A stretch of 64,000 bases of DNA from Pelagomonas calceolata (Eukaryota > Sar > Pelagophyceae > Pelagomonadales > Pelagomonadaceae), in contig CAKKNE010000004.1 of assembly GCA_918797485.1 (NCBI GenBank), positions 3,100,001-3,164,000 of the forward strand, given 5' to 3'. The notes beneath the pieces were generated by a model, which ran no database searches, was not told the origin of the DNA, and saw only the letters and a list, made by a program, of their open reading frames with translations. Below are positions 56,135-64,000 of this stretch, one piece after another. The position numbers and the translations under genes were made by a program. Positions within the stretch are counted from its first letter, which is position 1. Every line of letters starts with the position of its first letter.

Positions 56135-57169
56135 TCACGACTCCTCGTCCGGAAGAAGGACCGACGCGGCGACGCCCGCGCCCAGCACGAGGAAGATGAC
56201 GGCCAGCGACGCCTCCGTGGAGACCTCGTAGCCGAAGTAGCCCGCCCCGAGCTTCAAACCGACGAAGCCCAGGACCACGGCCACGGCCGTCTCGAGGTAC
56301 TCGAGCTCCTGCGCCGCCCGCGCGAGCACGCCGTACCACGCCCGCAACCCCAGAATGGCGAACATGTTCGACGTGTAGACGATGAAGGGGTCCTCGGAGA
56401 CCCCAAAGACCGCCGGCACGGAGTCGACCGCGAACACCACGTCCGACAGTTCCAGGCACGCGACCGCCGCTAAGAGCGGTGTTGCCCGTCTGATACCTTG
56501 ACTGTCTATGGTAAAAAATCGGGACGGGTCCTCGGCATCGAACGCGTCCGTCGCCGGCACCAGCGACTGCGAGTTGACCCATCGTACGATGGCGTTTTTT
56601 GAGGGGTCCTCGTCGTCGTCCTCGTCGCCGCCTAACAATATCTTCGCGGACGTCGCGAGCAATATGCCGGCGAAGACGAGCAACACACCCCGGAACTCCG
56701 CCAGCGCGACCGCGCCCAGACCCACGAAGACCGCTCGACATACTACAGCACCGTATAAACCATAAGCTAGCGCCTTGTCCTGCATCGGGCCCGGCGGCAC
56801 CTTGAAATACTCGAAGAGCACCAAAAACACCAACAAGTTGTCCACGCTCAACGACTGCTCGACGACGTACCCCGCGCTGAACTCCAGGGCCTTCTCGGCG
56901 CCCATCGTCGCATAAATGCCGGCGCCGAACGCGCCCGCGGCCGCGATGGACAAGGCCGCCACGAGGTTCGAGTCGTCTCCATCATCTTCCTTGGGCGCCG
57001 CATACACGCGCGATCGTTGCCGCGCCGGCCCAAGAGCTAGCCGGCGCCGCGATGGCGTCGGCTCACTGATGTGGAGCGCCGCGGTTCGCTTCGGTGCAAC
57101 CAAGCCGGCTGACTGCAGCGGCAGCAACGCGGCGATGACGCCCAGCAAACGCGCGTTTCGCCGTCGCAT
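56135..57169 (-). CDS. TerC-family plastid membrane protein
   Basis: 344 residues from the ATG at 57167-57169. A leader (RNARLLGVIAALLPLQSAGL with VAPKR) suits targeting to a complex plastid. TerC motifs: FSAGYVVEQSLSVDNLLVFL (conserved ExxLSxDNxxxF), CLELSDVVFAVDSVPAVFGV (ELSDxxFAxDSIPA) and FIVYTSNMFAILGLRAWYGV (YTSNxFAILGLRxxY). Seven or so membrane spans, with an acidic loop (GGDEDDDEDPSKNAI). The plant homologue is a thylakoid protein needed to insert thylakoid membrane proteins; bacterial relatives handle metal ions. Single exon. Its stop is 29 bases from ankyrin B. Confidence 0.9.
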   Translation of the reverse strand: MRRRNARLLGVIAALLPLQSAGLVAPKRTAALHISEPTPSRRRLALGPARQRSRVYAAPKEDDGDDSNLVAALSIAAAGAFGAGIYATMGAEKALEFSAGYVVEQSLSVDNLLVFLVLFEYFKVPPGPMQDKALAYGLYGAVVCRAVFVGLGAVALAEFRGVLLVFAGILLATSAKILLGGDEDDDEDPSKNAIVRWVNSQSLVPATDAFDAEDPSRFFTIDSQGIRRATPLLAAVACLELSDVVFAVDSVPAVFGVSEDPFIVYTSNMFAILGLRAWYGVLARAAQELEYLETAVAVVLGFVGLKLGAGYFGYEVSTEASLAVIFLVLGAGVAASVLLPDEES

Positions 57170-57538
57170 TGATGCAGATGTTGGATGATTGATGCAAACG
57201 AACGCTTTGCGGCTGCGTGGACGCGTTTGGGGAATCACTGTGGCACCTCGTTTTGGCATCACAGCTCGCCGGCAGCCACCGTTGTTGATCGAGGTTTTTT
57301 GTCCGCCAGGACCCGTCGGTGCATCCTTCGGAGGCGTCCCGGAGCTTTCATGTGGCAATCGCAAGTCGCGCTCCGGGCGGCGGTGTCGTTCATCTCTCCC
57401 GAGGCGCTGCCTTTTGGGGCGCTGCCAAAGGCAAGCGACGGGCCCGCGCCGGCGGGAGGCACCTCGGCGCGGACCGCACACGGCCACCGAGTGCCGACGC
57501 CGCAGCCCCAGAACCGGTGAGGGCAGCCCCACCACGGG
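57170..57538. promoter_or_regulatory. Divergent promoter of TerC and the ankyrin-coil gene
   Basis: GGCAGCCACC near 57273 and GGGCAGCCCC at 57521-57530, the latter 8 bases before the forward ATG. No CTAG palindrome; no gene. Confidence 0.45.
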
Positions 57539-59317
57539 ATGGGCTTTGTCGACAGCCTGCGGGCCAAGCTGCCCGGCGGCAAGGATGATGGGAAACCCAA
57601 GAAGAAAACCGCGAAGGAGATCTTCGCCGAGGCCCAGAAGGCGCGCAAACGGGGAGAGCCCATCCCCCGCGGGGAAGGCCTCGGCGGCGAGAAGCTGCCC
57701 GATTTACCGACCGTTCCTGGTGAAGATGATACCTCTGTTATTTCTAGACCGCAACCGAAGCCCGAGCGGTGGATCCCCGGCGTCGTCTGTGAGATCGAGA
57801 AGCGGAAGACCGGATGGTTATATTCGGTGTCGTATGAAGATCTGAGTGCGAAGGAACAGAACAATGAATTGCCGGCGAAACGGCTGCGGAAGAAGGAGAC
57901 GAAGGACGAGGCCCATGCGAGGAAGTTAAGGGACGCCATCAAAGCTCTGGAGAAGCTCGAGGCCGCCGACGAGGACCGGTCCTACAACTCCACTGGTTCT
58001 AGGTCTAGTGCGGGCTTCGCCATGGATCCCACGTCTCCCGACTTCGTGGGCTACAAGATCGGCGCGAAAGTCGAGGTCTGGCACCCCGAAGAGCTGGGAG
58101 AGACCGAAGAAGAAAAGCAGGAACGACTCGCGCTCGAAGCCAAGATCGCGTGGAACAAACAAACAAACAAGGAGAAGGCGATATGGTACGTGAAAAAAGC
58201 CATGTCTGAATTAGAGAAGTTGATGGTCCACTACGGTCCTCCGTATAAAGAGGAGTACGGCGGGTGCTTGTATGAAGAATGCAATAACCCTAAACCAAGT
58301 ATAATTGAGATCCACGGCTTGCTCAATGAGAAGGGCGACCCTCGGGTGCCCAATCCAAGTGATCATGGCAATACGCCGTTGCATTACGCTGCTAGATATT
58401 GTAATCTTAAGTTAGCGAAGATGCTTTACCGAGCAGGCGCCGAGCCCAAACAACTCAACGAGCTGGGCATGAACGCCTTGGGCACGGCCTGCATGTTCAA
58501 CTGCGCCGAGCCGCGACGAAAGACGCACATGAAGTTCTGTCGATGGTTGATCGACCACGGCGCGGACGTAAATAACGTCGACAAAGGCGGCCACACCGCT
58601 CTCGAGTTAGCGTCGTCCTGGGGCAACATGCCTCTCGTGTCGATGTTGATGCAGAACATGGCTCGGGTCAGGCGAGAACTGCAGTTCCTAGCGATAGAAG
58701 CGCCGGACGCCGTGGATGTGGCCGTCACCGACGAGGTCAAAGCTCTACTCATCGCGAAGAAGAAGAAGGAAGATCAAACGATCGCGGAGGACGAAGAGGA
58801 GCGCAAGAAGAAGGCCGAGGCCTTTAAAATTGCTACCGAGCTCGCTAGGAAGAAGCAGGACATGATCAAGAAGATCGAGGAGCGGCGGCAGTACCGGAAG
58901 CACCAGGCTCGGTTAAGGGCCAAAGCGTTGCACGAGGCGACGCGCTTATCCGAGCAAGATGTGGAAGATGAGTTGGAGAGGGAGCGCGAGCGGAAGTATA
59001 AAGAGTTACAAGAGCAGGAGTCGCATATTGGGATCTGGCACCGCGAAGGGAAACGGATGTGGCGCTTCCAGCAGACGGGCCAGCAGGAATCAACTAGGAC
59101 GAATATTTTGGACGAAGCCGGCTCGATTCTGGCCGACTCCAAGGGTACCGAATATAGAAGTATGCTGCAGAAGCGGTGGCGGTCGATGACCGGTTTGGAG
59201 TTGACGGCAGCCCATCCGACGATGCAACCTAGAGCGTCGTTCGAAGTGCTGGAGGAGGAGATGGAGAGCGCGAAGCAGCTCCCGGACATGGGCTTCGAGG
59301 CGTACAACCCCGGCTAG
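57539..59317 (+). CDS. Ankyrin and coiled-coil protein C, possibly flagellar
   Basis: 592 residues. A basic head (LPGGKDDGKPKKKTAKEIFA) leads to a possible beta-barrel (RWIPGVVCEIEKRKTGWLYS ... YEDLSAKEQNNELPAKRLRK). A helical segment and four to five ankyrin repeats follow at about residues 275-390 (HGNTPLHYAARYCNLKLAKM, RWLIDHGADVNNVDKGGHTA). A long charged coiled coil (about 420-500) and a conserved-looking C-terminus (IGIWHREGKRMWRFQQTGQQ) complete it. Codon use is AT-richer, like DNAAF1 and CCDC40 here, and the promoter type is the same, which is why I suspect a flagellar or cytoskeletal role; that is inference only. Single exon. Confidence 0.78.
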   Translation: MGFVDSLRAKLPGGKDDGKPKKKTAKEIFAEAQKARKRGEPIPRGEGLGGEKLPDLPTVPGEDDTSVISRPQPKPERWIPGVVCEIEKRKTGWLYSVSYEDLSAKEQNNELPAKRLRKKETKDEAHARKLRDAIKALEKLEAADEDRSYNSTGSRSSAGFAMDPTSPDFVGYKIGAKVEVWHPEELGETEEEKQERLALEAKIAWNKQTNKEKAIWYVKKAMSELEKLMVHYGPPYKEEYGGCLYEECNNPKPSIIEIHGLLNEKGDPRVPNPSDHGNTPLHYAARYCNLKLAKMLYRAGAEPKQLNELGMNALGTACMFNCAEPRRKTHMKFCRWLIDHGADVNNVDKGGHTALELASSWGNMPLVSMLMQNMARVRRELQFLAIEAPDAVDVAVTDEVKALLIAKKKKEDQTIAEDEEERKKKAEAFKIATELARKKQDMIKKIEERRQYRKHQARLRAKALHEATRLSEQDVEDELERERERKYKELQEQESHIGIWHREGKRMWRFQQTGQQESTRTNILDEAGSILADSKGTEYRSMLQKRWRSMTGLELTAAHPTMQPRASFEVLEEEMESAKQLPDMGFEAYNPG

Positions 59318-59368
59318 TTGTTTACCGGGCCGCGCTAGTAATTGTGTTTTTGTATAAATTGTGGGCCC

Positions 59369-60175
59369 TTAGACAGGAGGAGCGGCGACGGGATTGACGG
59401 GGACGGCCTCGTCGTCGTCGTCGTCGTCGGACGAGTCGTACCGCTCCACATGTAAATTCACGTGCACCGCGAGGCGCCCCGGGACGCCGTCGCGCGCCGG
59501 CAGCGGCGCCGCGCGCGCCACCAGCCCCTGCAGCGCCGCCTCGTCCAACTGGGCGCCCGATTGTTGATCTTCCAGCACGACGCGCGACCGTCTAAAGGTA
59601 GTATAGCCCACGGCGACGGTCTGGCCGCAGGGCCGCCGCCGCCGCGTCTGCGTCGTCGCCGTCGCCGAGACGCGCAATCTATGATCGAGCGCGGCCTTGA
59701 CAGCTGATAGGGCCGTGTTCCGCGTGATGTACAGTAAGAAATTTTGCTTCAAATCCACAAAAGGCCCGCCGTCCGGCGGCCAGCGCCAGCGCGTGTGCGC
59801 CACGAGGAGGATGGCTTTTCTTTCAAAAAGCGCGACGGCGGCGCGCGCCGCGGCGCGCGCGACGCGCGCACCTAAAGCTGGCCGCGCGTCGTACGCGCGC
59901 CGGCACGTCCGCGCCACGGTGGCCAGCGCGGGCGAGTAGGGCCAGTCGCCCAAGTGCTCGCCCACGCGCCGCTCGAGGTCCTCGGGCAGCGCGAAGAGAT
60001 GTGGCGTGTCGTCGCCGCGGCGCTGGCGCTCGACGTGGCCGGGTGGGGTGGAGGGGCGCTGGTGCTCGTCCTGGGTGACTTTCCGCGGTTCGGGCGACAG
60101 CATAACCTCGCTGGAAGCGGCAGCGCGCCTCGAGGCGCGCGTTTGTACGGCGCCGCCGCCGCGCCGCGTCCTCAT
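59369..60175 (-). CDS. Unknown protein with F-box-like segment
   Basis: 268 residues from the ATG at 60173-60175. After a basic head (MRTRRGGGAVQTRASRRAAA), residues about 60-110 (LFALPEDLERRVGEHLGDWP, TVARTCRRAYDARPALGARV) resemble an F-box-like helical domain. A beta-rich part follows (AILLVAHTRWRWPPDGGPFV, NFLLYITRNTALSAVKAALD, TVAVGYTTFRRSRVVLED). The end is acidic (DSSDDDDDDEAVPV). No family recognised. Its stop is 51 bases from the convergent ankyrin C gene. Confidence 0.6.
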   Translation of the reverse strand: MRTRRGGGAVQTRASRRAAASSEVMLSPEPRKVTQDEHQRPSTPPGHVERQRRGDDTPHLFALPEDLERRVGEHLGDWPYSPALATVARTCRRAYDARPALGARVARAAARAAVALFERKAILLVAHTRWRWPPDGGPFVDLKQNFLLYITRNTALSAVKAALDHRLRVSATATTQTRRRRPCGQTVAVGYTTFRRSRVVLEDQQSGAQLDEAALQGLVARAAPLPARDGVPGRLAVHVNLHVERYDSSDDDDDDEAVPVNPVAAPPV

Positions 60176-60352
60176 TTGCTCCCAGGCTGTTAAAGCAGTT
60201 TCTTGTGGCCGCGCAGCGCAGTTCAGCCGCCGCAGCGCGCAGGCGTCGGCGAGGGTATAGTGTCGACTTCCACGAGCCCTTCGCACCCTCTAGAACAGTA
60301 TCCTCCCGCTGCTTCAGTGGGTTTTAGTGGCACCGTCCCCCACACTAACAGC

Positions 60353-60374
60353 CTAGTGTCTCACTCGCGCTAGC
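60353..60374 (+). promoter_or_regulatory. CTAG palindrome element 14
   Basis: CTAGTGTCTCAC-TCG-CGCTAG, about 178 bases upstream of the reverse-strand gene at 60175. The only copy serving a non-divergent reverse gene. Confidence 0.68.
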
Positions 60375-60611
60375 AAAGACTCGGGAGAAGTTGGAGTGTA
60401 CGGTGCCGAACGCGTCGCCGCGGTCCAAGGTCGCCTGCGGGAAGTCGCGGGACAAGTTGATTGCACGGGCGAACGTTGCACATTGTTCGGGGGGGTTTGC
60501 CGAGGCGGTTCTGCTTAGAAGGAGGTACGCTGTTATGAGAGAAGCGGCCCGCGCCCGCCGCCGATGAATCGGCGACGCGCGGTGTCTCCCCCCCAGGGGC
60601 TCCGCCCACTA

Positions 60612-60686
60612 GTCCTAGCACCGTAACATCGAGAGACTCGGGAGAAGTCCTAGCACCGTAACAAGAAAGGGACTCGAGATGAGAAG
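60612..60686 (+). repeat. Two-copy tandem repeat
   Basis: Units GTCCTAGCACCGTAACA ... GACTCGGGAGAA (60612-60646) and GTCCTAGCACCGTAACA ... GACTCGAGATGAGAA (60647-60685). A partial third copy, GACTCGGGAGAAGT, is at 60379. Confidence 0.75.
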
Positions 60687-60719
60687 TTACCCCACAAAAA
60701 ACAAGAAGAAGACGCGTCG

Positions 60720-61388
60720 TCACCGCGGCGCCGGCGGCGGCACGACGTTCCGTTGTGGAGGCGGTGGCGGCGCCGCGGCCCGCGATTCCAAAGCCGCAAC
60801 CTGCCGTCGAGCTTCGTCCACGGACCCGCGCAGTTGTTGGATCTCCTCCCGCAAACACACGGCCAGTTCCGGTAAATCATCATCAGGGACGTCCTCTCCA
60901 ACTAAAAAATCGGGCGTGTTCAGGGGATCCTCGAGCAGCGCCTCGAGCTCCCGCAACAACGTCAAGTCGTGGGCGAGCTCCTCGGGCATCCTTCTAGGCA
61001 CGGCCATGGCCCCCAGCGCACTTAATACCTTCTTGCCGTGGCGCCAGTCTTCGGTTTCGTGGAAAGCCCCGACGTTTACTGTCGCTCGTCCCCGGACCTT
61101 GTCGAGGTAGGCCGCCTCCTGGCAGTAGTACCTCGCTATGGAAATCCTCAGCTCCATCGCTCTACAAAGTAATCGCGCGCGCGCTCGAGCGGTCAACGGG
61201 TTCGTCGCGGCGGCGCCCGCGAAGCGTTTGGAGCTTTTCTTCTTCTTCTTTTTCTTCTTCTTTTCTCCGGCACCGGCCAGCGAGTCCTTGCTCTTCTTCT
61301 TCTTTTTCATTTTTGGGGGCGGCGCGGTTGGCGGCGGCGCGTCGGGCAGCCCTGCGTCGGGGGGCGGCGGGCCGGCGGGGGCCCGCAT
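60720..61388 (-). CDS. Unknown protein with Lys-rich tract and C-terminal coiled coil
   Basis: 222 residues from the ATG at 61386-61388. A Pro-rich start (APAGPPPPDAG) is followed by two poly-Lys runs. A helical domain follows at about 70-175 (TARARARLLCRAMELRISIA, YYCQEAAYLDKVRGRATVNV, WRHGKKVLSALGAMAVPRRM). The tail is a coiled coil (LAVCLREEIQQLRGSVDEAR) and poly-Pro. No family recognised; the Lys runs suggest nuclear or nucleolar location. Divergent from the TPT gene. Confidence 0.6.
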   Translation of the reverse strand: MRAPAGPPPPDAGLPDAPPPTAPPPKMKKKKKSKDSLAGAGEKKKKKKKKKSSKRFAGAAATNPLTARARARLLCRAMELRISIARYYCQEAAYLDKVRGRATVNVGAFHETEDWRHGKKVLSALGAMAVPRRMPEELAHDLTLLRELEALLEDPLNTPDFLVGEDVPDDDLPELAVCLREEIQQLRGSVDEARRQVAALESRAAAPPPPPQRNVVPPPAPR

Positions 61389-61493
61389 GGTGCAGTGCTG
61401 CTTGGCGTTTGGGGAGATTCGAGATATCGGGCGGCGGGCAGCCACCGTTTACGTAGATTCAAAGCGCCGTGCGGCTTCGGGTGCAAAAGCTTT

Positions 61494-61516
61494 GCTAGTG
61501 TCTTACCACCGCTGGC
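61494..61516 (+). promoter_or_regulatory. CTAG palindrome element 15
   Basis: GCTAGTGTCTTAC-CAC-CGCTGGC, with one substitution in the right arm. 105 bases from the reverse-strand ATG and 237 from the TPT ATG. The 61389-61753 gap also holds CGGGCAGCC (61436-61443) and a GCGTA(A/G)CGCAAGCGAC duplication near 61640-61706. Confidence 0.65.
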
Positions 61517-61753
61517 TGGTCGTCGGACATTTGCGGGGCGTTTTTGCGTGCCCTAAAAGCGTTACACAGCGCCAGCGGTCGTCTAAGGTGCAGCCACGAG
61601 CCAATCAACCAGCGTCGCGCATCCGTTCGCGCCGCCGGGGCGCGTAACGCAAGCGACCCGCTGCGCTGCAAAGTCGCTAGCCTAGCGCGTAGCGCAAGCG
61701 ACTAGCGCAGCGCTACACCTTGCAGCGGGAAAAGACCGCCACGGAAGGGAACG

Positions 61754-63062
61754 ATGCTGCGCACGCAGACGTCGACGCCGAGCAAGCCGCAACCTGACAG
61801 AAGAAGAGCCCAGTCGGTCGACGCGAACGAGCAGCGGTTGAAACGGTACGAAACGTTCCTGTGGTTGTGTGCGTGGTATCTGACGTCGCTCGGCACTTTA
61901 TTGTTAAACAAGATCATCCTCACGGAAAGGGGCGTCTCGTCCCAAGCATTAGGAGCATGTCAGATGCTCTCGACGGCTTTATTAGGAGCCGCCAAGGTCT
62001 GGTGGAGTTCTTCCAGTCAACCAGAGCGGGGCCCGAATAGATCAAGTGTGGACCTCGAGGCTTTATCACAAGCAGAGCAGAGGACCGAGGAATCGACCAA
62101 TGCACAAAGAAGCGACGTGCGCGCGACCCTGGTCGCGCTCGGGGCGTTGCGAGGATTGACTGTTGTATTAGGCCTCGTCTCGTTAGCGCACGTCGCCGCG
62201 TCGTTCACCGAAACCATTAAAGCCACCGCTCCCATATTTACCGTATGGACCGCTAGAGTAGTCCTGAGGCAGCGCACTTCTGGTCCTGTTGTTGCTTCAT
62301 TGATCCCGGTCATGGTCGGTTTGGTTGTTTGTGCACATACAGAAGTGTCGTATGACGCGATTGGGTTTTGGGCAGCACTGGCCAACAACGCCGTCGACTG
62401 CCTCCAGAACGTCCTCAGCAAGAAGATTGTGTCGACATTAGGGCCCGTGAAGCTCCAGTTCTACACATCGTTATTGGCTATTGCGTTCCAGTTGCCCATC
62501 CTGGCAGCTAGAACGACGGCGAAAGCGGAAGCGCTCGTGCAGCCCTCGACGACGTTTATGTTAGATCCCCATGTGCAAGAATCAATGAAATACATCCTGG
62601 TCAATGTGTGCTGCTACCACGCTCAATCGGTTTCCGCGTACCTAGACCAGCGTCTCTCATTAATATAGAGTCCGGTGACGACACCGACGAATCCGCGCTT
62701 GGACCGAGCTTCACGGCCGTGAGATCACTCGTCAACCATACCTTCACTTTGACCCGAGGACTCCTTTCTTGAGATATGTGTACCCAACCATCTGTCCTCG
62801 GCGCTCCTCACACGCTACGCATAGGTACTGCGTCGTCGACCGGCTCTCGCCTGTCTCCACGTCCGTCGCGAACACGCTGAAGCGCTCCTTGCTCATCTTC
62901 CTGACGATTATTTATTTCGGGAACGAGATGACGGCCGAGTCGGCGGGCGGCGTCGTCGTCGTGGTCTGCGGCGTGGGGCTCTACAACTGGGCGCGCGTGC
63001 GCTACCCGGCGCCGGCGGCCGACGACGAGGTGCCGTCTGCGGGCGACAAGGACGACACGTAG
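61754..63062 (+). CDS. Triose-phosphate/nucleotide-sugar translocator family (TPT/SLC35E-like)
   Basis: Exons 61754-62637 and 62825-63062 join to 373 residues (SVSA|YCVVDRLSPV). About ten membrane spans begin at LKRYETFLWLCAWYLTSLGT with LLLNKIIL, the family N-terminal pattern. AHVAASFTETIKATAPIFTV is the core substrate-region motif, and LSPVSTSVANTLKRSLLIFL in exon 2 carries the conserved NTLKR lysine-arginine pair that binds phosphate in plastid translocators. A hydrophilic acidic insert lies between spans 2 and 3. It ends EVPSAGDKDDT. No long transit peptide is present, so an outer plastid envelope or Golgi location is possible; substrate not decidable. Confidence 0.85.
62638..62824 (+). 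other. Intron of the TPT gene
   Basis: GTACCTAGACC ... CTACGCATAG, then GTACTGCG. GTAC repeats at both junctions as in introners, but there are no matching terminal repeats and no CGCCATCGA motif, so an old or different origin is likely. Splicing restores the last transmembrane region. Confidence 0.75.
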
Positions 63063-63117
63063 TCGTGGTAGCTGTGAATAACGAGGTGTTGTTGTTGACT
63101 TCTCCTCGACGGCGTTC

Positions 63118-63139
63118 CTAGCGTCCGTAAGACACTAGC
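63118..63139 (-). promoter_or_regulatory. CTAG palindrome element 16
   Basis: CTAGCG-TCC-GTAAGACACTAGC, 77 bases before the last ATG. GGGGCAGCC at 63190-63198 lies 18 bases before it. Confidence 0.75.
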
Positions 63140-63216
63140 GGCCAGCAAAAAAGTGCCAGTGGCACAGTGGGGCAGCGCCTGTGCGGCACGGGGCAGCCTT
63201 GGCGACACTGCTCAAC

Positions 63217-64000
63217 ATGAAACGCCGAAAGCGGTGGCAGGGCCGGCTCCTGCTCGTCGTCGCGGCCTGCGCCGCGCCGGTCGTGGACGCCGGCGCCGCG
63301 CTCGACGCCGCGCGGGCCGCCGCCGCGGCCAAGAAAGGGTCCGCGAAGAAAGGCCCGTCCGCCGCCGACCGCGCGCGCGCGGCCCAGGCCCGCGCCACCG
63401 GCGCCAAGCCCGCCAAGGCCGACGCGCCGCGCGCCAAGAAAGACGCGCCGCGCACGGCGACGCCCATCCAGGGCAAGCGGTCGGCGGCGGGCGAGATCGC
63501 GGCGGCCAAGGCGGCGGCGGCCAAGGCGCGCGCGGCGGCGGCGGCCGCGCCGCCGCCGCCGCCGCCGCCTCCGCCGGTAGCGGCGAAGCCCCCACCTCCG
63601 CTCGAAGCCGAGGCCGAGCCGCCCAGGAAGGGCCTCTTCGGCTTCGGTTCCAAGGCCAAGAAGGAGGAACCGCCGCCCGCCGTCGTACCGGAGACGACCG
63701 CCACGACCACGGTAAAACCAGTGGAGCCCAACGAGACCCTAACAACGACGCCTCAAGCCAAGAAAACGGGCGTCGAGACGTCGGCGAGCGTCTACAAACG
63801 ATTAGAACAGGCGAACACGTCGCAATTACTAGACCTGGTGCTCAAGGTCCCGCTCCGGTCCTTCGAGTTGGCGCACGACTCGCGGACGGGCCGAAGGCAG
63901 CTCGGTGCTTTAGGAGAAGATCTGGAGTACTTCATGCCCGAGGCCGTCAATGTGGGCCGGCGGGCCTTCCCGGACCCCGACGACCCGCGCAAGGCCATTT
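63217..64000 (+). CDS. Ala/Pro/Lys-rich secreted-type protein with a possible S74-like chaperone segment (3' end outside window)
   Basis: 261 codons to the right edge with no stop. A short basic start and hydrophobic core (KRWQGRLLLVVAACAAPVVD) look like a signal peptide or anchor. Residues about 25-150 are low-complexity Ala/Lys/Arg and then poly-Pro. From about residue 190 the sequence becomes structured: VYKRLEQANTSQLLDLVLKV, PLRSFELAHDSRTGRRQLGA, LGEDLEYFMPEAVNVG. That segment (YxW/SFxxxxDxxTGxxxxGxxxxDxxxxxPEAV) recalls the intramolecular chaperone domain of S74-type proteins such as phage tail spikes and MYRF. The likeness is loose, and the rest of the protein is needed to judge it. Confidence 0.6.
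   Translation, partial: MKRRKRWQGRLLLVVAACAAPVVDAGAALDAARAAAAAKKGSAKKGPSAADRARAAQARATGAKPAKADAPRAKKDAPRTATPIQGKRSAAGEIAAAKAAAAKARAAAAAAPPPPPPPPPVAAKPPPPLEAEAEPPRKGLFGFGSKAKKEEPPPAVVPETTATTTVKPVEPNETLTTTPQAKKTGVETSASVYKRLEQANTSQLLDLVLKVPLRSFELAHDSRTGRRQLGALGEDLEYFMPEAVNVGRRAFPDPDDPRKAI

Larger units (their letters stand above)
60176..60719. other. Intergenic interval
   Basis: No supported gene. Forward and reverse short frames at 60370-60600 are both weak. It contains CTAG palindrome 14 and a 35-base tandem repeat. Confidence 0.4.

Noticed and set aside
61220-61320. Long CTT/TTC run as a satellite
   Set aside because: It is the reverse-strand coding of poly-Lys in the gene at 60720-61388.
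1-64000. CRISPR arrays, bacterial operons or ribosome-binding sites
   Set aside because: Spliced genes, signal and transit peptides and axonemal proteins show a eukaryotic nuclear genome; the dispersed palindromes are not in arrays.

Overview
The window looks like nuclear DNA of a GC-rich, gene-dense, photosynthetic stramenopile, most likely a pelagophyte such as Aureococcus or a close relative. Three things point there. Most genes are single long exons, and neighbouring genes are often 20-150 bases apart. Six introns are short transposon-like introners with matching inverted ends (CTGTGTGGAAATCA ... TGATTTCCACACAG), an 8-base target duplication and an internal hairpin; such elements are known from Aureococcus. 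The gene set mixes plastid-type proteins (TerC, a triose-phosphate-type translocator), secretory proteins and flagellar proteins.

Layout: 1-4 kb has a methyltransferase tail, an F-box-like gene with two introners and a PDZ/SAM exon. 4.3-10.3 kb is one huge membrane protein whose Pro-rich ectodomain carries tandemly duplicated exon-plus-introner units. 10.4-23.4 kb holds a 2OG oxygenase and several axoneme or basal-body genes (DNAAF1, an NPHP4-like WW protein, CCDC40, SF-assemblin) mixed with an SCI1-like protein and a METTL21-type methyltransferase. 23.9-31 kb has PAK1IP1/MAK11, a BASS transporter, a secretory thioredoxin reductase, a Gfo/Idh/MocA dehydrogenase and a small anchored protein. 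31-41.5 kb has a rhomboid protease, a ricin-type lectin, a Csm1-like kinetochore protein, a J-protein, an epimerase-SDR fusion, an apyrase and an M14 carboxypeptidase. 41.6-43.3 kb is a gene-poor, AT-richer stretch with a relic duplicated reading frame. 43.3-64 kb has a DEAD-box helicase, a sulfotransferase fragment, GT61, MutY, a FIST protein, a double ABM protein, three ankyrin proteins, TerC, a TPT-family transporter and the start of a Pro/Ala-rich secreted protein.

The most striking unexplained signal is a short imperfect palindrome, CTAGTGTCTTAC-N2-6-CGCTAG. I find 16 copies, all just upstream of genes. It occurs in 10 of 12 divergent promoter regions and in none of 11 convergent intergenic regions. 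A second motif, GGGGCAGCC, sits close to many start codons, including those of all the flagellar-type genes. Both look like promoter architecture of this lineage.
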